Positions 1 to 8,311 of a DNA stretch of 64,000 bases are shown here, piece by piece (position 1 is the stretch's first letter; every line of letters starts with the position of its first letter). The stretch covers positions 372,001 to 436,000 of the forward strand of contig NZ_JABJRC010000004.1 of the NCBI RefSeq assembly GCF_013131805.1, in the 5' to 3' direction. Source of the stretch: Kribbella sandramycini (GTDB lineage Bacteria; Actinomycetota; Actinomycetes; Propionibacteriales; Kribbellaceae). The notes beneath the pieces were generated by a model. It was not told where the DNA came from and ran no database searches. It saw nothing but the letters and a program-made list of their open reading frames with translations. The translations under genes and the position numbers were made by a program.

Positions 1-764
1 AGCCGCCCGTCGACGAGCTCACCGCGGTCCTGAGTCCGGAACCAGCCGTCCTGCAGCACCTCGGGCTGCAACCGGTAGCCGGAGAACAACGTGTTGCCCT
101 TGATCAGAATACGGCCGTCGTCGAGGTCGATCGACGTGCCGGTCAGCGGCAGCCCGGCGTACACACAGCCACTGCCGGTCTCGGTCATCCCGTACGCCGG
201 GATCGCAGTCACTCCAGCCTCGGCCGCACGAGCCTTCAGCGGCTCCGGAGTAGGCGCACCACCGATCACAATCGCGTCGAACGACCGCAGCGCCACCAGA
301 TCGGTCTCCAGGTAGCGGGCGAGCTGAGTGGGCACCATCGCGGTGTAGCGGCGAGCACCTGTCAGTCGGCCGGCAGCGGCGCTGAAGCTGTCGCCCAGCA
401 GGACCGGCGACTCACCAGCGAGCAGTGAACGCGTCAGGATCTGGAGACCGCCGATGAAGTACGGCTTCATCGGCAGAAGCCACTGCCCGGGCCCGCCCAG
501 CCGCTCGTGCGTAGCGTGCGCCGAGGCGACCAGGGCCTCCCGAGAGAGCGCCACGCCCTTCGGCTCCCCCGAAGACCCCGAGGTGGTCAGGACGACGGCA
601 CAGTCGTCCGCCACTGGCTGCTCTGGGACCACTGCACGCCGTACGCGGTCTGCAGCGGCCGGATCGTCCGGTACCGGCGCGAACGGGGCACCGCCGTCCA
701 GTACGCCGCGGAGCGCGGACAGCACGGCATCCGGCGTACCGGGGACCAGGCGCAGGGTAGACAT
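1..764 (-). CDS. menE: o-succinylbenzoate-CoA ligase MenE (partial, C-terminus outside window)
   Basis: Adenylate-forming enzyme that activates o-succinylbenzoate to its CoA thioester in menaquinone synthesis; cytoplasmic. I read about 254 codons on the minus strand from ATG at 764. The AMP-binding P-loop TSGSSGEPKG is clear, followed by the A5-like YGMTETGSG and, near the window edge, the LFSGYRLQPE and GWFRTQDRGEL stretches typical of MenE. It is shorter at the N-terminus than fatty acyl-CoA ligases, as expected for actinobacterial MenE. Divergent from menA with 63 bp between the starts, which supports the pathway call. The final lid domain lies beyond position 1, so completeness cannot be judged. 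Confidence 0.88.
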   Translation of the reverse strand, partial: MSTLRLVPGTPDAVLSALRGVLDGGAPFAPVPDDPAAADRVRRAVVPEQPVADDCAVVLTTSGSSGEPKGVALSREALVASAHATHERLGGPGQWLLPMKPYFIGGLQILTRSLLAGESPVLLGDSFSAAAGRLTGARRYTAMVPTQLARYLETDLVALRSFDAIVIGGAPTPEPLKARAAEAGVTAIPAYGMTETGSGCVYAGLPLTGTSIDLDDGRILIKGNTLFSGYRLQPEVLQDGWFRTQDRGELVDGR

Positions 765-827
765 GTCAGTCCGAGCGTACGACCCGGCGCTCCGACCACT
801 GGTACCCGGCTGACAGAATCATTGCCC

Positions 828-1700
828 ATGGCCACCCCTGCCCAGTGGATCGAAGGCGCGCGGCCGCGCACGCTGCCCGCAGCCGTTGCTCCCGTCCTCG
901 TCGGCACCGGCGCCGCCGCGTACCTCGGCGGCTTCGTCTGGTGGAAGGCGCTGCTAGCGCTCGGCGTCGCGCTGATGCTGCAGATCGGCGTGAACTACGC
1001 CAACGACTACAGCGACGGCATCCGCGGTACGGATGAGGTCCGGGTCGGCCCGTTGCGGCTGGTGGGCTCCAAGGTCGCCACACCGGGACAGGTGAAGACC
1101 GCAGCATTTACCTGCTTCGGTGTCGGCGCTGCGCTCGGCATCGTGCTCAGCGCGACCACCAGTTGGTGGCTGTTGGCCGTCGGTGCCGCCTCACTGGTCG
1201 GTGCGTGGTTCTACACCGGCGGCAAGCGCCCGTACGGCTACCGGGCGCTCGGCGAGGTCAGCGTCTTCCTCTTCTTCGGGCTGGTCGCCGTACTCGGTAC
1301 GACGTACGTCCAGGCCGAGAAGCTCAGCTGGGTGGCCGTAGCGGGCGCAGTGTCGGTCGGTGCGATCGCCTGCGCGCTGCTGGTCGCCAACAACCTCCGT
1401 GACATCCCGACCGACACTGTGACCGGCAAGCGCACGCTGGCCGTCGTACTGGGCGCGGCGAACTCACGGAAGCTCTACGCCGCGCTGATCGCGCTGGCCT
1501 TCGTCCTTGCAATCGCCTCGGCGTTGTCGACCCCCTGGGCGCTGCTGGCCTTCATCGCCGTCCCACTGGCCATCAAGGCGACCCGCATCGTGCTGAGCGA
1601 CGCCGTCGGCCCAGCACTGATCCCGGTACTGCAGGCGACCGGCATCACCGAGCTGGTGTACGCCGTCGGTCTCACCGCCGGTCTGTTCCTCGCGGCCTAG
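828..1700 (+). CDS. menA: 1,4-dihydroxy-2-naphthoate polyprenyltransferase MenA
   Basis: Integral-membrane UbiA-family prenyltransferase that attaches the polyprenyl tail to 1,4-dihydroxy-2-naphthoate, giving demethylmenaquinone. The 290-residue protein carries both Asp-rich Mg-diphosphate motifs: [11 protein letters not shown] near residue 62 and [15 protein letters not shown] near residue 190, separated and followed by hydrophobic helices. The open frame extends far upstream, but ATG at 828 ([19 protein letters not shown]) matches the family N-terminus. It overlaps the end of the convergent PLP enzyme by 4 bp and is divergent from menE. Confidence 0.95.
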   Translation: MATPAQWIEGARPRTLPAAVAPVLVGTGAAAYLGGFVWWKALLALGVALMLQIGVNYANDYSDGIRGTDEVRVGPLRLVGSKVATPGQVKTAAFTCFGVGAALGIVLSATTSWWLLAVGAASLVGAWFYTGGKRPYGYRALGEVSVFLFFGLVAVLGTTYVQAEKLSWVAVAGAVSVGAIACALLVANNLRDIPTDTVTGKRTLAVVLGAANSRKLYAALIALAFVLAIASALSTPWALLAFIAVPLAIKATRIVLSDAVGPALIPVLQATGITELVYAVGLTAGLFLAA

Positions 1701-2809
1701 GGCTCACGCCACTGGCCGGTGGTCGCGAAGTTCTCCAGCGTGGCCAGGTACGGCGTGATGTCGATCCCGCTCGTGCGCAGCCAGGCGTCGTCGTAGTAGG
1801 TGTTGCCGTAGCGCTCGCCGCTGTCGCAGAGCAGCGTGACGATCGAGCCGCGGACGCCGGTCCGCTGCATCTCCGCGGCCAGCCGGAGCGAACCCCAGAG
1901 GTTCGTACCGGTCGAACCGCCGACCAGGCGGCCGGTGACACGCGAGCAGAATCGCATCGCGGCGATCGAAGCGGCGTCCGGAACCGAGATCATCCGGTCC
2001 ACGACGCCCAGGACGAACGACGGCTCCACCCGCGGCCGGCCGATCCCCTCGATCCGGGACGGGCGGCCGGTCGCGAAGTCGTCGTCACCGGACTCGAACG
2101 CGCCGAAGAATGCCGAGTTCTCCGGGTCGACGACCGCGACCGACGTCTCGTGCCGCTGGTACCGGACGTAGCGGCCGATCGTCGCCGACGTCCCGCCGGT
2201 GCCCGCGCCGACCACGACCCAGGTCGGGATCGGGTGCCGCTCGAGCTCCAGCTGGCCGAAGATCGACTCGGCGATGTTGTTGTTCCCCCGCCAGTCGGTG
2301 GCGCGTTCGGCGTAGGTGAACTGGTCCATGTAGTGGCCGCCGGACTCCTCGGCCAGCCGCTTCGCCTCGCCGTAGATCTGCCCGGACCGCTCGACGAAGT
2401 GGCAGCGCCCGCCGTAGAACTCGATCATCTCGATCTTCTCCGGGCTGGTGGACGCCGGCATCACCGCGACGAACGGCAGCCCGAGCAACCGCGCGAAGTA
2501 CGCCTCGCTGACCGCCGTCGACCCGCTCGACGCCTCGATCACCGGCGTCCCCTCGCGAATCCACCCGTTGCACAACGCGTACAGGAACAGCGACCGCGCC
2601 AGCCGGTGCTTCAGCGACCCGGTCGGGTGCACCGACTCGTCCTTCAGGTACAGATCGACCCCGAGCACATCCGGCATCGGGAACACATGCAAATGAGTGT
2701 CCGCGCTCCGGTTGGCATCCGCCTCGACGATCCGCACCGCCTCCGCCACCCAGGCGCGCGCCTTCTCGTCCCGACGATCCACCTCACGACACACCCCGCT
2801 GTCATTCAT
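1697..2809 (-). CDS. cds1: PLP-dependent L-cysteine desulfhydrase, Cds1 type (cysteine synthase fold)
   Basis: A 370-residue fold-type II PLP enzyme. The PLP lysine sits in PTGSLKHR (K67), the phosphate-binding loop is [16 protein letters not shown], and the acceptor-type loop [12 protein letters not shown] is present. Overall it resembles the mycobacterial Cds1 group (Rv3684-like), which degrades cysteine to H2S, pyruvate and ammonia, more than CysK or CysM; there is no serine acetyltransferase neighbour. The C-terminal [11 protein letters not shown] segment is characteristic of this group. A cystathionine/cysteine synthase activity cannot be excluded from sequence alone. Convergent with menA, sharing 4 bp. 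Confidence 0.8.
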   Translation of the reverse strand: MNDSGVCREVDRRDEKARAWVAEAVRIVEADANRSADTHLHVFPMPDVLGVDLYLKDESVHPTGSLKHRLARSLFLYALCNGWIREGTPVIEASSGSTAVSEAYFARLLGLPFVAVMPASTSPEKIEMIEFYGGRCHFVERSGQIYGEAKRLAEESGGHYMDQFTYAERATDWRGNNNIAESIFGQLELERHPIPTWVVVGAGTGGTSATIGRYVRYQRHETSVAVVDPENSAFFGAFESGDDDFATGRPSRIEGIGRPRVEPSFVLGVVDRMISVPDAASIAAMRFCSRVTGRLVGGSTGTNLWGSLRLAAEMQRTGVRGSIVTLLCDSGERYGNTYYDDAWLRTSGIDITPYLATLENFATTGQWREP

Positions 2810-2873
2810 GCGCAGCAGGTTAGGTGTTCTGTCAAGAAATGAGAATTCCGGGCGCGCCTGGGAGGGCCGAACC

Positions 2874-3458
2874 TCAGCAGTCGCGGATGCGGGCGTAGGT
2901 GTCGGGGCCGGGATAGGTGGCCCAGGTGCTGGTGCCGAACTTGGCGGCGACGACGGCGCCGTTGTGGATCTGTTCGTAGTGCAGGTGCGGTCCGGTCACA
3001 TTGCCGGTGTCGCCGACGCGGCCGATCTGGGTGCTGTTGGTGACGCGGTCGTTGACGGCGACAGCGCGGTTCTGGAGGTGGGCGTAGAGGGTGCGCCAGC
3101 CGTCGCCGTGGGCGATCTCGATGTAGTTGCCGTAGCCGCCGGCGTCGTAGGCCGAGCGGACGACGGTGCCGGCCGCACTGCTCTTCACCGGTTTGCCGAG
3201 GTCGTCGCGACCGGAGCCCCAGTTGAAGTCGAGGGAGTAGTAGGAGGGGCTGTGGCCGGAGCGGCTGGCGCCGGACCAGTTCTCGCCGCAGCTGAACGGC
3301 ACCCGGAGCAGAGGGCGGGCCAGGACGGCGTCGGCCGACTTGGGTTGGATGGCGGCGCGTTCGGCCATGTAGCTCTGAGGAGCCGGTTCGGCGTTGGCCG
3401 GGAGCGCCGGGGCCAGTGCGACCAGTACGGCGGCCGCAGCGAGGGCAGGGCGGATCAT
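2874..3458 (-). CDS. Secreted M23-family (LytM-like) metallopeptidase
   Basis: A 194-residue exported peptidase probably acting on cell-wall peptides. A Sec signal peptide (residues 1-23, ending ANA) precedes the M23 domain. The zinc ligands are visible: H69 and D77 in [11 protein letters not shown], and H160 in GPHLHYE, with H127 (LYAHLQ) and H158 as catalytic histidines. The domain fills nearly the whole mature protein, with no SH3 or LysM wall-binding module. It ends in a cysteine that may pair with C57. Monocistronic; the upstream gap of about 140 bp separates it from the divergent M48 gene. Confidence 0.88.
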   Translation of the reverse strand: MIRPALAAAAVLVALAPALPANAEPAPQSYMAERAAIQPKSADAVLARPLLRVPFSCGENWSGASRSGHSPSYYSLDFNWGSGRDDLGKPVKSSAAGTVVRSAYDAGGYGNYIEIAHGDGWRTLYAHLQNRAVAVNDRVTNSTQIGRVGDTGNVTGPHLHYEQIHNGAVVAAKFGTSTWATYPGPDTYARIRDC

Positions 3459-3598
3459 GAAGTCCTCCAGGGGCGGTTGGAGAGTTCTGACGACTCAGCC
3501 TGCGCAGCTGTTGCAGCAAGCGGCAAGGAAGTCGGTCAGAGTCGGTCAGACCCCGCGGTCGAGCTACCTTGGGACGCACACCGACCTGTGGGGGAAAC

Positions 3599-4618
3599 AT
3601 GACCGAGAACGGCGAGCGGCCGACGCGGCCGCGGGTGACGCTCACCGACATCAGCTCGCGGGCGTGGGAGCACCCGGCGGACCGGGGCGCTCTGGTGGCG
3701 CTGCGGCAGCTGAAAGGGTTCGACTTCGTCCTGCGCAAGCTGTCCGGCCTGATCGACGAGCGGGCCGTACGGCTGCAGTTCCTCGGCTCGGCGATCCGGG
3801 TCGACGAGCGGCAGTTCCCCCGGGTGCACCGGCTGTACACCGAGGCGGGCTCGACCCTCGACGTCCGGCAACTGCCGGAGCTGTACGTGACCAACAGCCC
3901 GCTGTGGAACGCGTTCACGATCGGTATGGACCGGCCGATCATCGTCGTCAACAGCAGCCTGGTTCAGGGGCTCGACGAGGAGGAGCTGCGGTTCGTCCTC
4001 GGCCACGAGCTCGGCCACGCCCAGAGTGGGCATGCGCTCTACCAGTCGCTGCTGTTCTGGCTGATGCGGCTGACCGGCGCGATGAACTGGATGCCGATCG
4101 GCGCACTGGGTATCCGAGCCATCATCGCCGCACTGCACGAGTGGTCCCGTAAGGCGGAGCTGTCCGGTGACCGGGCCGGGTTGCTCGCCGTCCAGGACCC
4201 GGCCGTCGCGCTGCGCGTGCAGATGAAGCTGGCCAGCGGCGGCCAGCTCGGGGAGCTCGACACCACGGCCTTCCTGGCGCAGGGCACGGAGTACGAGACG
4301 TCGGGCGACCTGCGCGACAGCGTGCTCAAGCTGCTGCTCCTGGAGGCGCAGTCGCACCCGCTGGCCGTCATCCGCGCCCACGAGCTACGCCGCTGGGTCG
4401 ACGAGGGCGAGTACACGACGATCGTCTCCGGCGACTACCCCAAGCGCCAGGACGACGCCACCGCCTCGATGTCCCAGGAGGCCAAGAACGCGGCCAAGTC
4501 CTACAGCGACGCGTTCGCCCGCTCGCAGGACCCGCTGGCCAAGCTGCTGCGCGATCTGGGCGACGGTCTCGGCGGCGTCCGGGACTGGGTCTCGGACAAG
4601 CTCCGCCCGCCGCGCTGA
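3599..4618 (+). CDS. M48-family zinc metallopeptidase
   Basis: A 339-residue protein with HELGH at residues 136-140 and a downstream KAELSGDRAG stretch that supplies the likely third zinc ligand (Glu), the arrangement of M48 (HtpX/Ste24-like) peptidases. A hydrophobic segment (SLLFWLMRLTGAMNWMPIGALGIRAII) between the two motifs could insert in the membrane; no signal peptide is seen. The ATG at 3599 was chosen because GGGGG lies directly upstream; a TTG 30 bp earlier is less likely. The C-terminal 60 residues are charged and probably not catalytic. Target unknown; quality control of membrane proteins is a common role in the family. Confidence 0.85.
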   Translation: MTENGERPTRPRVTLTDISSRAWEHPADRGALVALRQLKGFDFVLRKLSGLIDERAVRLQFLGSAIRVDERQFPRVHRLYTEAGSTLDVRQLPELYVTNSPLWNAFTIGMDRPIIVVNSSLVQGLDEEELRFVLGHELGHAQSGHALYQSLLFWLMRLTGAMNWMPIGALGIRAIIAALHEWSRKAELSGDRAGLLAVQDPAVALRVQMKLASGGQLGELDTTAFLAQGTEYETSGDLRDSVLKLLLLEAQSHPLAVIRAHELRRWVDEGEYTTIVSGDYPKRQDDATASMSQEAKNAAKSYSDAFARSQDPLAKLLRDLGDGLGGVRDWVSDKLRPPR

Positions 4619-4634
4619 GCCTGCTGAACACGAA

Positions 4635-4673
4635 GAAGGACCCGCTCCCCTCCTCCCGGAGAGCGGGTCCTTC
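4635..4673. terminator. Bidirectional intrinsic terminator
   Basis: A perfect 13-bp inverted repeat (4635-4647 with 4661-4673; arm GAAGGACCCGCTC) with a 13-nt loop lies between the convergent M48 and MFS genes. The A-rich and T-rich edges suit termination in both directions. Confidence 0.8.
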
Positions 4674-4688
4674 AGTTCGTGCGGGCCG

Positions 4689-6239
4689 TCAGCCGATGTG
4701 CACCGCGGGCTTGCCGTCGCCGGCGAGGTCCTTGTGCTTCACCGACAGGGCCACCAGGGTGATGATCGCCGACCCGAGGGCCAGGAATGTCGACCACAGG
4801 AACGCGCGGGTGAATCCGTACGTCGTGGCGACCGCCGTGAACTGCTTCTGCAACACTTCGAGCTGCTGCGGCGATTGCCCGGCCTCGGCGGCCTTCTGCA
4901 GCCCCGGGGCCAGCTCGGCGAAGCGGTCCTTGATCGCGCTGGTGGAGATCGTGCCCAGCAGCGCCAGACCGACCGCGCCGCCGATCTGCTGCACCGTGTT
5001 CAGGACGGCGGAGCCGACGCCGGAGTCCTCGTCGGCGACACCGCTGACCGCGGTCAGCGTGAGCGGGACGAAGATCAGGCCCATCCCGAACGAGAGCAGC
5101 AGCACGAACGGCAGCAGGTGCGTCAGGTACGCCGAGTCCACCTCGAGGCGGCTGAAGCCGAACATGCCGGCCGCGACGAACAGCCCACCGGCGCCGGCGA
5201 TCCAGCGGGGGTCCATCCGGGCGATCAGGGCCGAGGCGACCTGCGCCGCGACCACGATGCCGACGCTGAACGGCAGGAACGCGAAACCGGTCTTGATCGC
5301 GCTGAAGCCCATGATGTTCTGCACGTAGATGCCGAGGAAGTAGAACATCGAGAACATCGCCGCGCCGACCACCAGCATCACGAAGAAGCTGACGCCGCGG
5401 GTGCGGTCGGCGAGGATCCGGAACGGCATCAGCGCGTGCCGCGACCGGGCCTCGATCAGCAGGAAGATCGCGATCAGCGCCAGCCCGCCGATGATGAAGA
5501 ACAACGTCCAGAAGTCGCTCCAGCCGTCGGTCGCCGCGTGCGTCAGACCGTAGACCAGACCGGTCAGACCGAGGGTGCCGGTGATCGCGCCGGGCAGGTC
5601 GAACTTGCCGGTCTGCCGGGCCGACTCACCCAGGAAGCGGAACGCGAGGACGGCGACGATCAGGCCGATCGGGGTGTTGATGAAGAAGGTCCAGCGCCAG
5701 GACGCCTCGGTCAGCGCGCCGCCCAGGATCAGGCCGACCGCGGCGCCGGCCCCGGACATCGCGGCGTAGACGGCCATCGCGCGGTTGCGCTCCTTGCCGG
5801 CTGGGAAGGTGGTGGTGATCAGCGCCAGCGCGTTCGGTGAGGCAGCCGCGGCGGCGACGCCCTGCAGGATGCGGCTGGCCAGCAGCACGGTCTCGTTCTG
5901 CGCGATCCCGCCGATGAACGACGCCAGGCCGAACAGCACGACGCCGAAGATGAACACCTTGCGGCGGCCGAGGATGTCACCCATCCGGCCGCCGAGCAGC
6001 AGCAGGCCGCCGAAGGCGAGCGCGTAGGCGTTGACCACCCACGGCAGGGTGGCGTCGGTGAAACCGAGATCGGTCTGGATGTGCGGGAGCGCGATGTTCA
6101 CGATCGTGCCGTCCAGCACGACCATCAACTGCGCCATGCTGATCAGCGCGAGCGCGATCCCCAGGTTCTTGTGGCCGTGACCGCCCCCGGCGGCCACCGC
6201 GTCGACCGGGCGGTCGCCCTTCACGACGTCTTCGGACAT
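4689..6239 (-). CDS. MFS drug efflux transporter, DHA2 (14-TM, EmrB/QacA type)
   Basis: A 516-residue membrane protein that probably exports a toxic compound using the proton gradient. Motif A (GGRMGDILGRRK) follows TM2, the motif-C-like SGAGAAVGLILGGAL lies in TM5, and WRWTFFINTPIG, a DHA2 hallmark, comes straight after. Hydrophobicity supports about 14 helices. The His/Gly-rich N-terminal tail (GGGHGHKN) is cytoplasmic. It lies 52 bp downstream of, and in the same direction as, a TetR gene with a palindromic operator, so induction by a TetR ligand is likely. The substrate cannot be predicted. Confidence 0.92.
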   Translation of the reverse strand: MSEDVVKGDRPVDAVAAGGGHGHKNLGIALALISMAQLMVVLDGTIVNIALPHIQTDLGFTDATLPWVVNAYALAFGGLLLLGGRMGDILGRRKVFIFGVVLFGLASFIGGIAQNETVLLASRILQGVAAAAASPNALALITTTFPAGKERNRAMAVYAAMSGAGAAVGLILGGALTEASWRWTFFINTPIGLIVAVLAFRFLGESARQTGKFDLPGAITGTLGLTGLVYGLTHAATDGWSDFWTLFFIIGGLALIAIFLLIEARSRHALMPFRILADRTRGVSFFVMLVVGAAMFSMFYFLGIYVQNIMGFSAIKTGFAFLPFSVGIVVAAQVASALIARMDPRWIAGAGGLFVAAGMFGFSRLEVDSAYLTHLLPFVLLLSFGMGLIFVPLTLTAVSGVADEDSGVGSAVLNTVQQIGGAVGLALLGTISTSAIKDRFAELAPGLQKAAEAGQSPQQLEVLQKQFTAVATTYGFTRAFLWSTFLALGSAIITLVALSVKHKDLAGDGKPAVHIG

Positions 6240-6291
6240 GTGTTTCCCCTCTTGCGCATACGTGCGGATGTGCGGACCGGCCCCTCGCCGG

Positions 6292-6897
6292 TCAGCTCGC
6301 CTGCGACCCCCGCGCCGCAGGCAGAATGACGTTGTCGATCACTCGGAGGATCAGGTCCTCGGTCGGGGCGATCCCGAGGACGTAGGCGTTGTGGACGACG
6401 ATCGCGGGCAGCGTCATCGCGAGCAGTTCGACGTCGGCGTCCGGCGCGATTTCGCCGCGGGCGGCCGCCCGGGCGTACACCCCCGCCGAGATCGCGATCC
6501 GCGGCGCCAGGAAGCGCTCCTGGAACGCCTTCTGCAGATCGGCGTCGCGGTGCAGGGCGGTGATCAGGCCGGCGATCACCGACATCGGCATCTCGTCGGT
6601 GAACCCGCCGACGCCGCAGGACTGCGCGATCAGATCGCCGCGAAGACTGCCGGTGTCGACATCCTCCGGCAGCGGGCAGCCTTTGCTCCGGCTGATCGCG
6701 TCGGCGACCAGGTCGGCCTTGGTCGACCAGCGCCGGTACAGCGTCGCCTTGCTCGCCTTCGCCGCGGTGGCGACGGCGTCCATGGTCAGGCGGTCGTAGC
6801 CCAGCTCGGCGAGTACCGAAACGGCCGCCTCGAGGATCTCCTCCTCGCGGCCGCCTTCGACCCGAGGTCGCGGACGAGCTCCGACTGCATCGATCAT
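6292..6897 (-). CDS. TetR-family repressor, probable regulator of the adjacent MFS pump
   Basis: A 201-residue TetR protein. The N-terminal helix-turn-helix (LTMDAVATAAKASKATLYRRWSTK) is typical, followed by a helical ligand-binding domain. ATG at 6897 is preferred over an upstream in-frame ATG (6951) because CAGGGTG sits just upstream of it and because the longer form would read through the operator palindrome. First gene of a two-gene unit with the MFS transporter; autoregulation is likely through the palindrome at 6930-6948. Confidence 0.9.
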   Translation of the reverse strand: MIDAVGARPRPRVEGGREEEILEAAVSVLAELGYDRLTMDAVATAAKASKATLYRRWSTKADLVADAISRSKGCPLPEDVDTGSLRGDLIAQSCGVGGFTDEMPMSVIAGLITALHRDADLQKAFQERFLAPRIAISAGVYARAAARGEIAPDADVELLAMTLPAIVVHNAYVLGIAPTEDLILRVIDNVILPAARGSQAS

Positions 6898-6929
6898 GAT
6901 CACCCTGAGTAAACGTCTGATTGCGGATA

Positions 6930-6948
6930 GAACGAAACGGTTTCGTTC
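6930..6948. promoter_or_regulatory. TetR operator palindrome
   Basis: Perfect inverted repeat GAACGAAAC-G-GTTTCGTTC (9-bp arms, 1-nt centre), 33 bp upstream of the tetR start codon. Arm length and location are typical of a TetR-family autoregulatory site that would also control the downstream MFS gene. Confidence 0.8.
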
Positions 6949-7009
6949 CATCCACCAAGTTACGCCTCATGTGAACGGATGCACAAAGGATTTATCGCGT
7001 GGCATAGAT

Positions 7010-7047
7010 CACCCTCCGTACCACTGGGTGCAGTGGTCCGGAGGGTG
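7010..7047 (-). terminator. Terminator of the hemL-ccs operon
   Basis: Long hairpin: a 9-bp arm (7010-7018 with 7039-7047), one mismatch, then 7 bp (7020-7026 with 7031-7037) around a 4-nt loop. It lies just past the stop codon of the last gene (DUF4229) of the minus-strand operon. There is no strong U tract, as is common in high-GC actinobacteria. Confidence 0.65.
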
Positions 7048-7062
7048 CGGTGGAGCTCGGGG

Positions 7063-7314
7063 CTAGTTGTCGTCCTCGGCGGCGCGGGCCTTCTCGATCC
7101 GCTCGGAGATCCGCCCGGCGCGGGTCGAGATCCGGCCGGCCAGCCGGTCGCGGGCGGCGCGGAGGACGAAGATCGACAGGATCGAGGAGATCAGCAGCGC
7201 GACCAGCAGCAGCGGGAAGACGCTGAGCTGGTTGCGCAGCGGGAAGTAGAGGACGGCGAAGGCCGCGCCGAACAGCGCGGCCCGCAGGCCGGTGTAGATC
7301 GCGAACTCCTTCAT
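7063..7314 (-). CDS. DUF4229 small membrane protein
   Basis: An 83-residue protein with two predicted transmembrane helices (about residues 7-25 and 31-51) and a charged, probably cytoplasmic helical tail rich in Arg and Glu. Its size and pattern match DUF4229, a family that in actinobacteria repeatedly sits next to cytochrome c biogenesis genes. It starts 1 bp after the ccsB stop and is the last gene of the operon. A role in cytochrome c assembly is suggested by position only. Confidence 0.75.
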   Translation of the reverse strand: MKEFAIYTGLRAALFGAAFAVLYFPLRNQLSVFPLLLVALLISSILSIFVLRAARDRLAGRISTRAGRISERIEKARAAEDDN

Positions 7315-7315
7315 C

Positions 7316-8311
7316 TCAGACCCCGGCGTAGGAGTGCAGGCCGGAGACCAGCAGGTTCACTCCGACGAAGTTGAAGATGAAGACGAACCAGCCGACGATC
7401 GCGATGATCGCGGCCCGGCGGCCGCGCCAGCCGGCCGTCGCGCGGGCGTGCAGGTAGGCGGCGTAGACGACCCAGGTGACCAGCGACCAGACCTCCTTCG
7501 GGTCCCAGCCCCAGTACCGGCCCCAGGCGTACTCCGCCCAGATCGGACCGGCCACCAGCACGCCGAACGTCCACAGCGGGAAGGCGAACGCGAGCACCTT
7601 GTACGCCGTACCGTCCATCGCCTCGGCACTCGGCAGCCGGCGCAGCGACGCCGACATCGCGCCGCCCGCGAGCACCTTGCGCTCGGCGCGCGCCTTCACC
7701 AGGTACAGCACCGACACCAGCCCGCCGACCGTGAACGCGCCACCCGAGATCGCGGCCGCGGCCACGTGGATCACCAGCCAGTACGAGTGCAGCGCGGGCA
7801 CCAGCGGACCGGCCGGCGTGTACAGCGCCAGCGACGCCAGCCCGAGCACCGCGGCCACCACGAGCGTCACACCCAGCCCGAGCCACTGCAGTTTGTACCG
7901 CTGCACGAACACCAGGTACACGATCGCCACTGCCAGCGAAGCCGTGATGGAGAACTCGTACATGTTCCCCCACGGCACCCGCTCCGCCGCCAGCCCCCGC
8001 GTAACCACCCCACCCAAATGCAGCACAAACCCAAGCCAGGTCAGCAACAACCCGATCCGGCTGGCCGCATCCATCCGCGCCGTCCGCCCGGCATTCTCCA
8101 CGGCGGGGCTCTCGACACCGTCAGTTGTTCCACCGGCGGCCGGCGTCCCGTCCGAGGCGACCAGCACCTGATCCTGTACTTCGGACTTCACCGCGACCGC
8201 GGTGCGGCCCAGGGCCCATTCCATGGCGTGGGAGACCATGGCGATGGCGTAGATGACGGTGGCCGTGGGGATCAGCAGGTTGGAGACTTGCGCGTAGGTC
8301 TCCGGGCTCAT
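7316..8311 (-). CDS. ccsB: Cytochrome c biogenesis protein CcsB (CcsA/CcmC haem-handling family)
   Basis: A 331-residue polytopic membrane protein that with ResB forms the System II complex carrying haem across the membrane and attaching it to apocytochrome c. The tryptophan-rich haem-binding signature WGWDPKEVWSLVTW is present near residue 270, and conserved His residues lie in flanking helices. The start overlaps the resB stop by 4 bp, so translation is coupled. An extra hydrophilic segment (about residues 40-80) separates the first helix from the core, as seen in actinobacterial homologues. Confidence 0.94.
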   Translation of the reverse strand: MSPETYAQVSNLLIPTATVIYAIAMVSHAMEWALGRTAVAVKSEVQDQVLVASDGTPAAGGTTDGVESPAVENAGRTARMDAASRIGLLLTWLGFVLHLGGVVTRGLAAERVPWGNMYEFSITASLAVAIVYLVFVQRYKLQWLGLGVTLVVAAVLGLASLALYTPAGPLVPALHSYWLVIHVAAAAISGGAFTVGGLVSVLYLVKARAERKVLAGGAMSASLRRLPSAEAMDGTAYKVLAFAFPLWTFGVLVAGPIWAEYAWGRYWGWDPKEVWSLVTWVVYAAYLHARATAGWRGRRAAIIAIVGWFVFIFNFVGVNLLVSGLHSYAGV

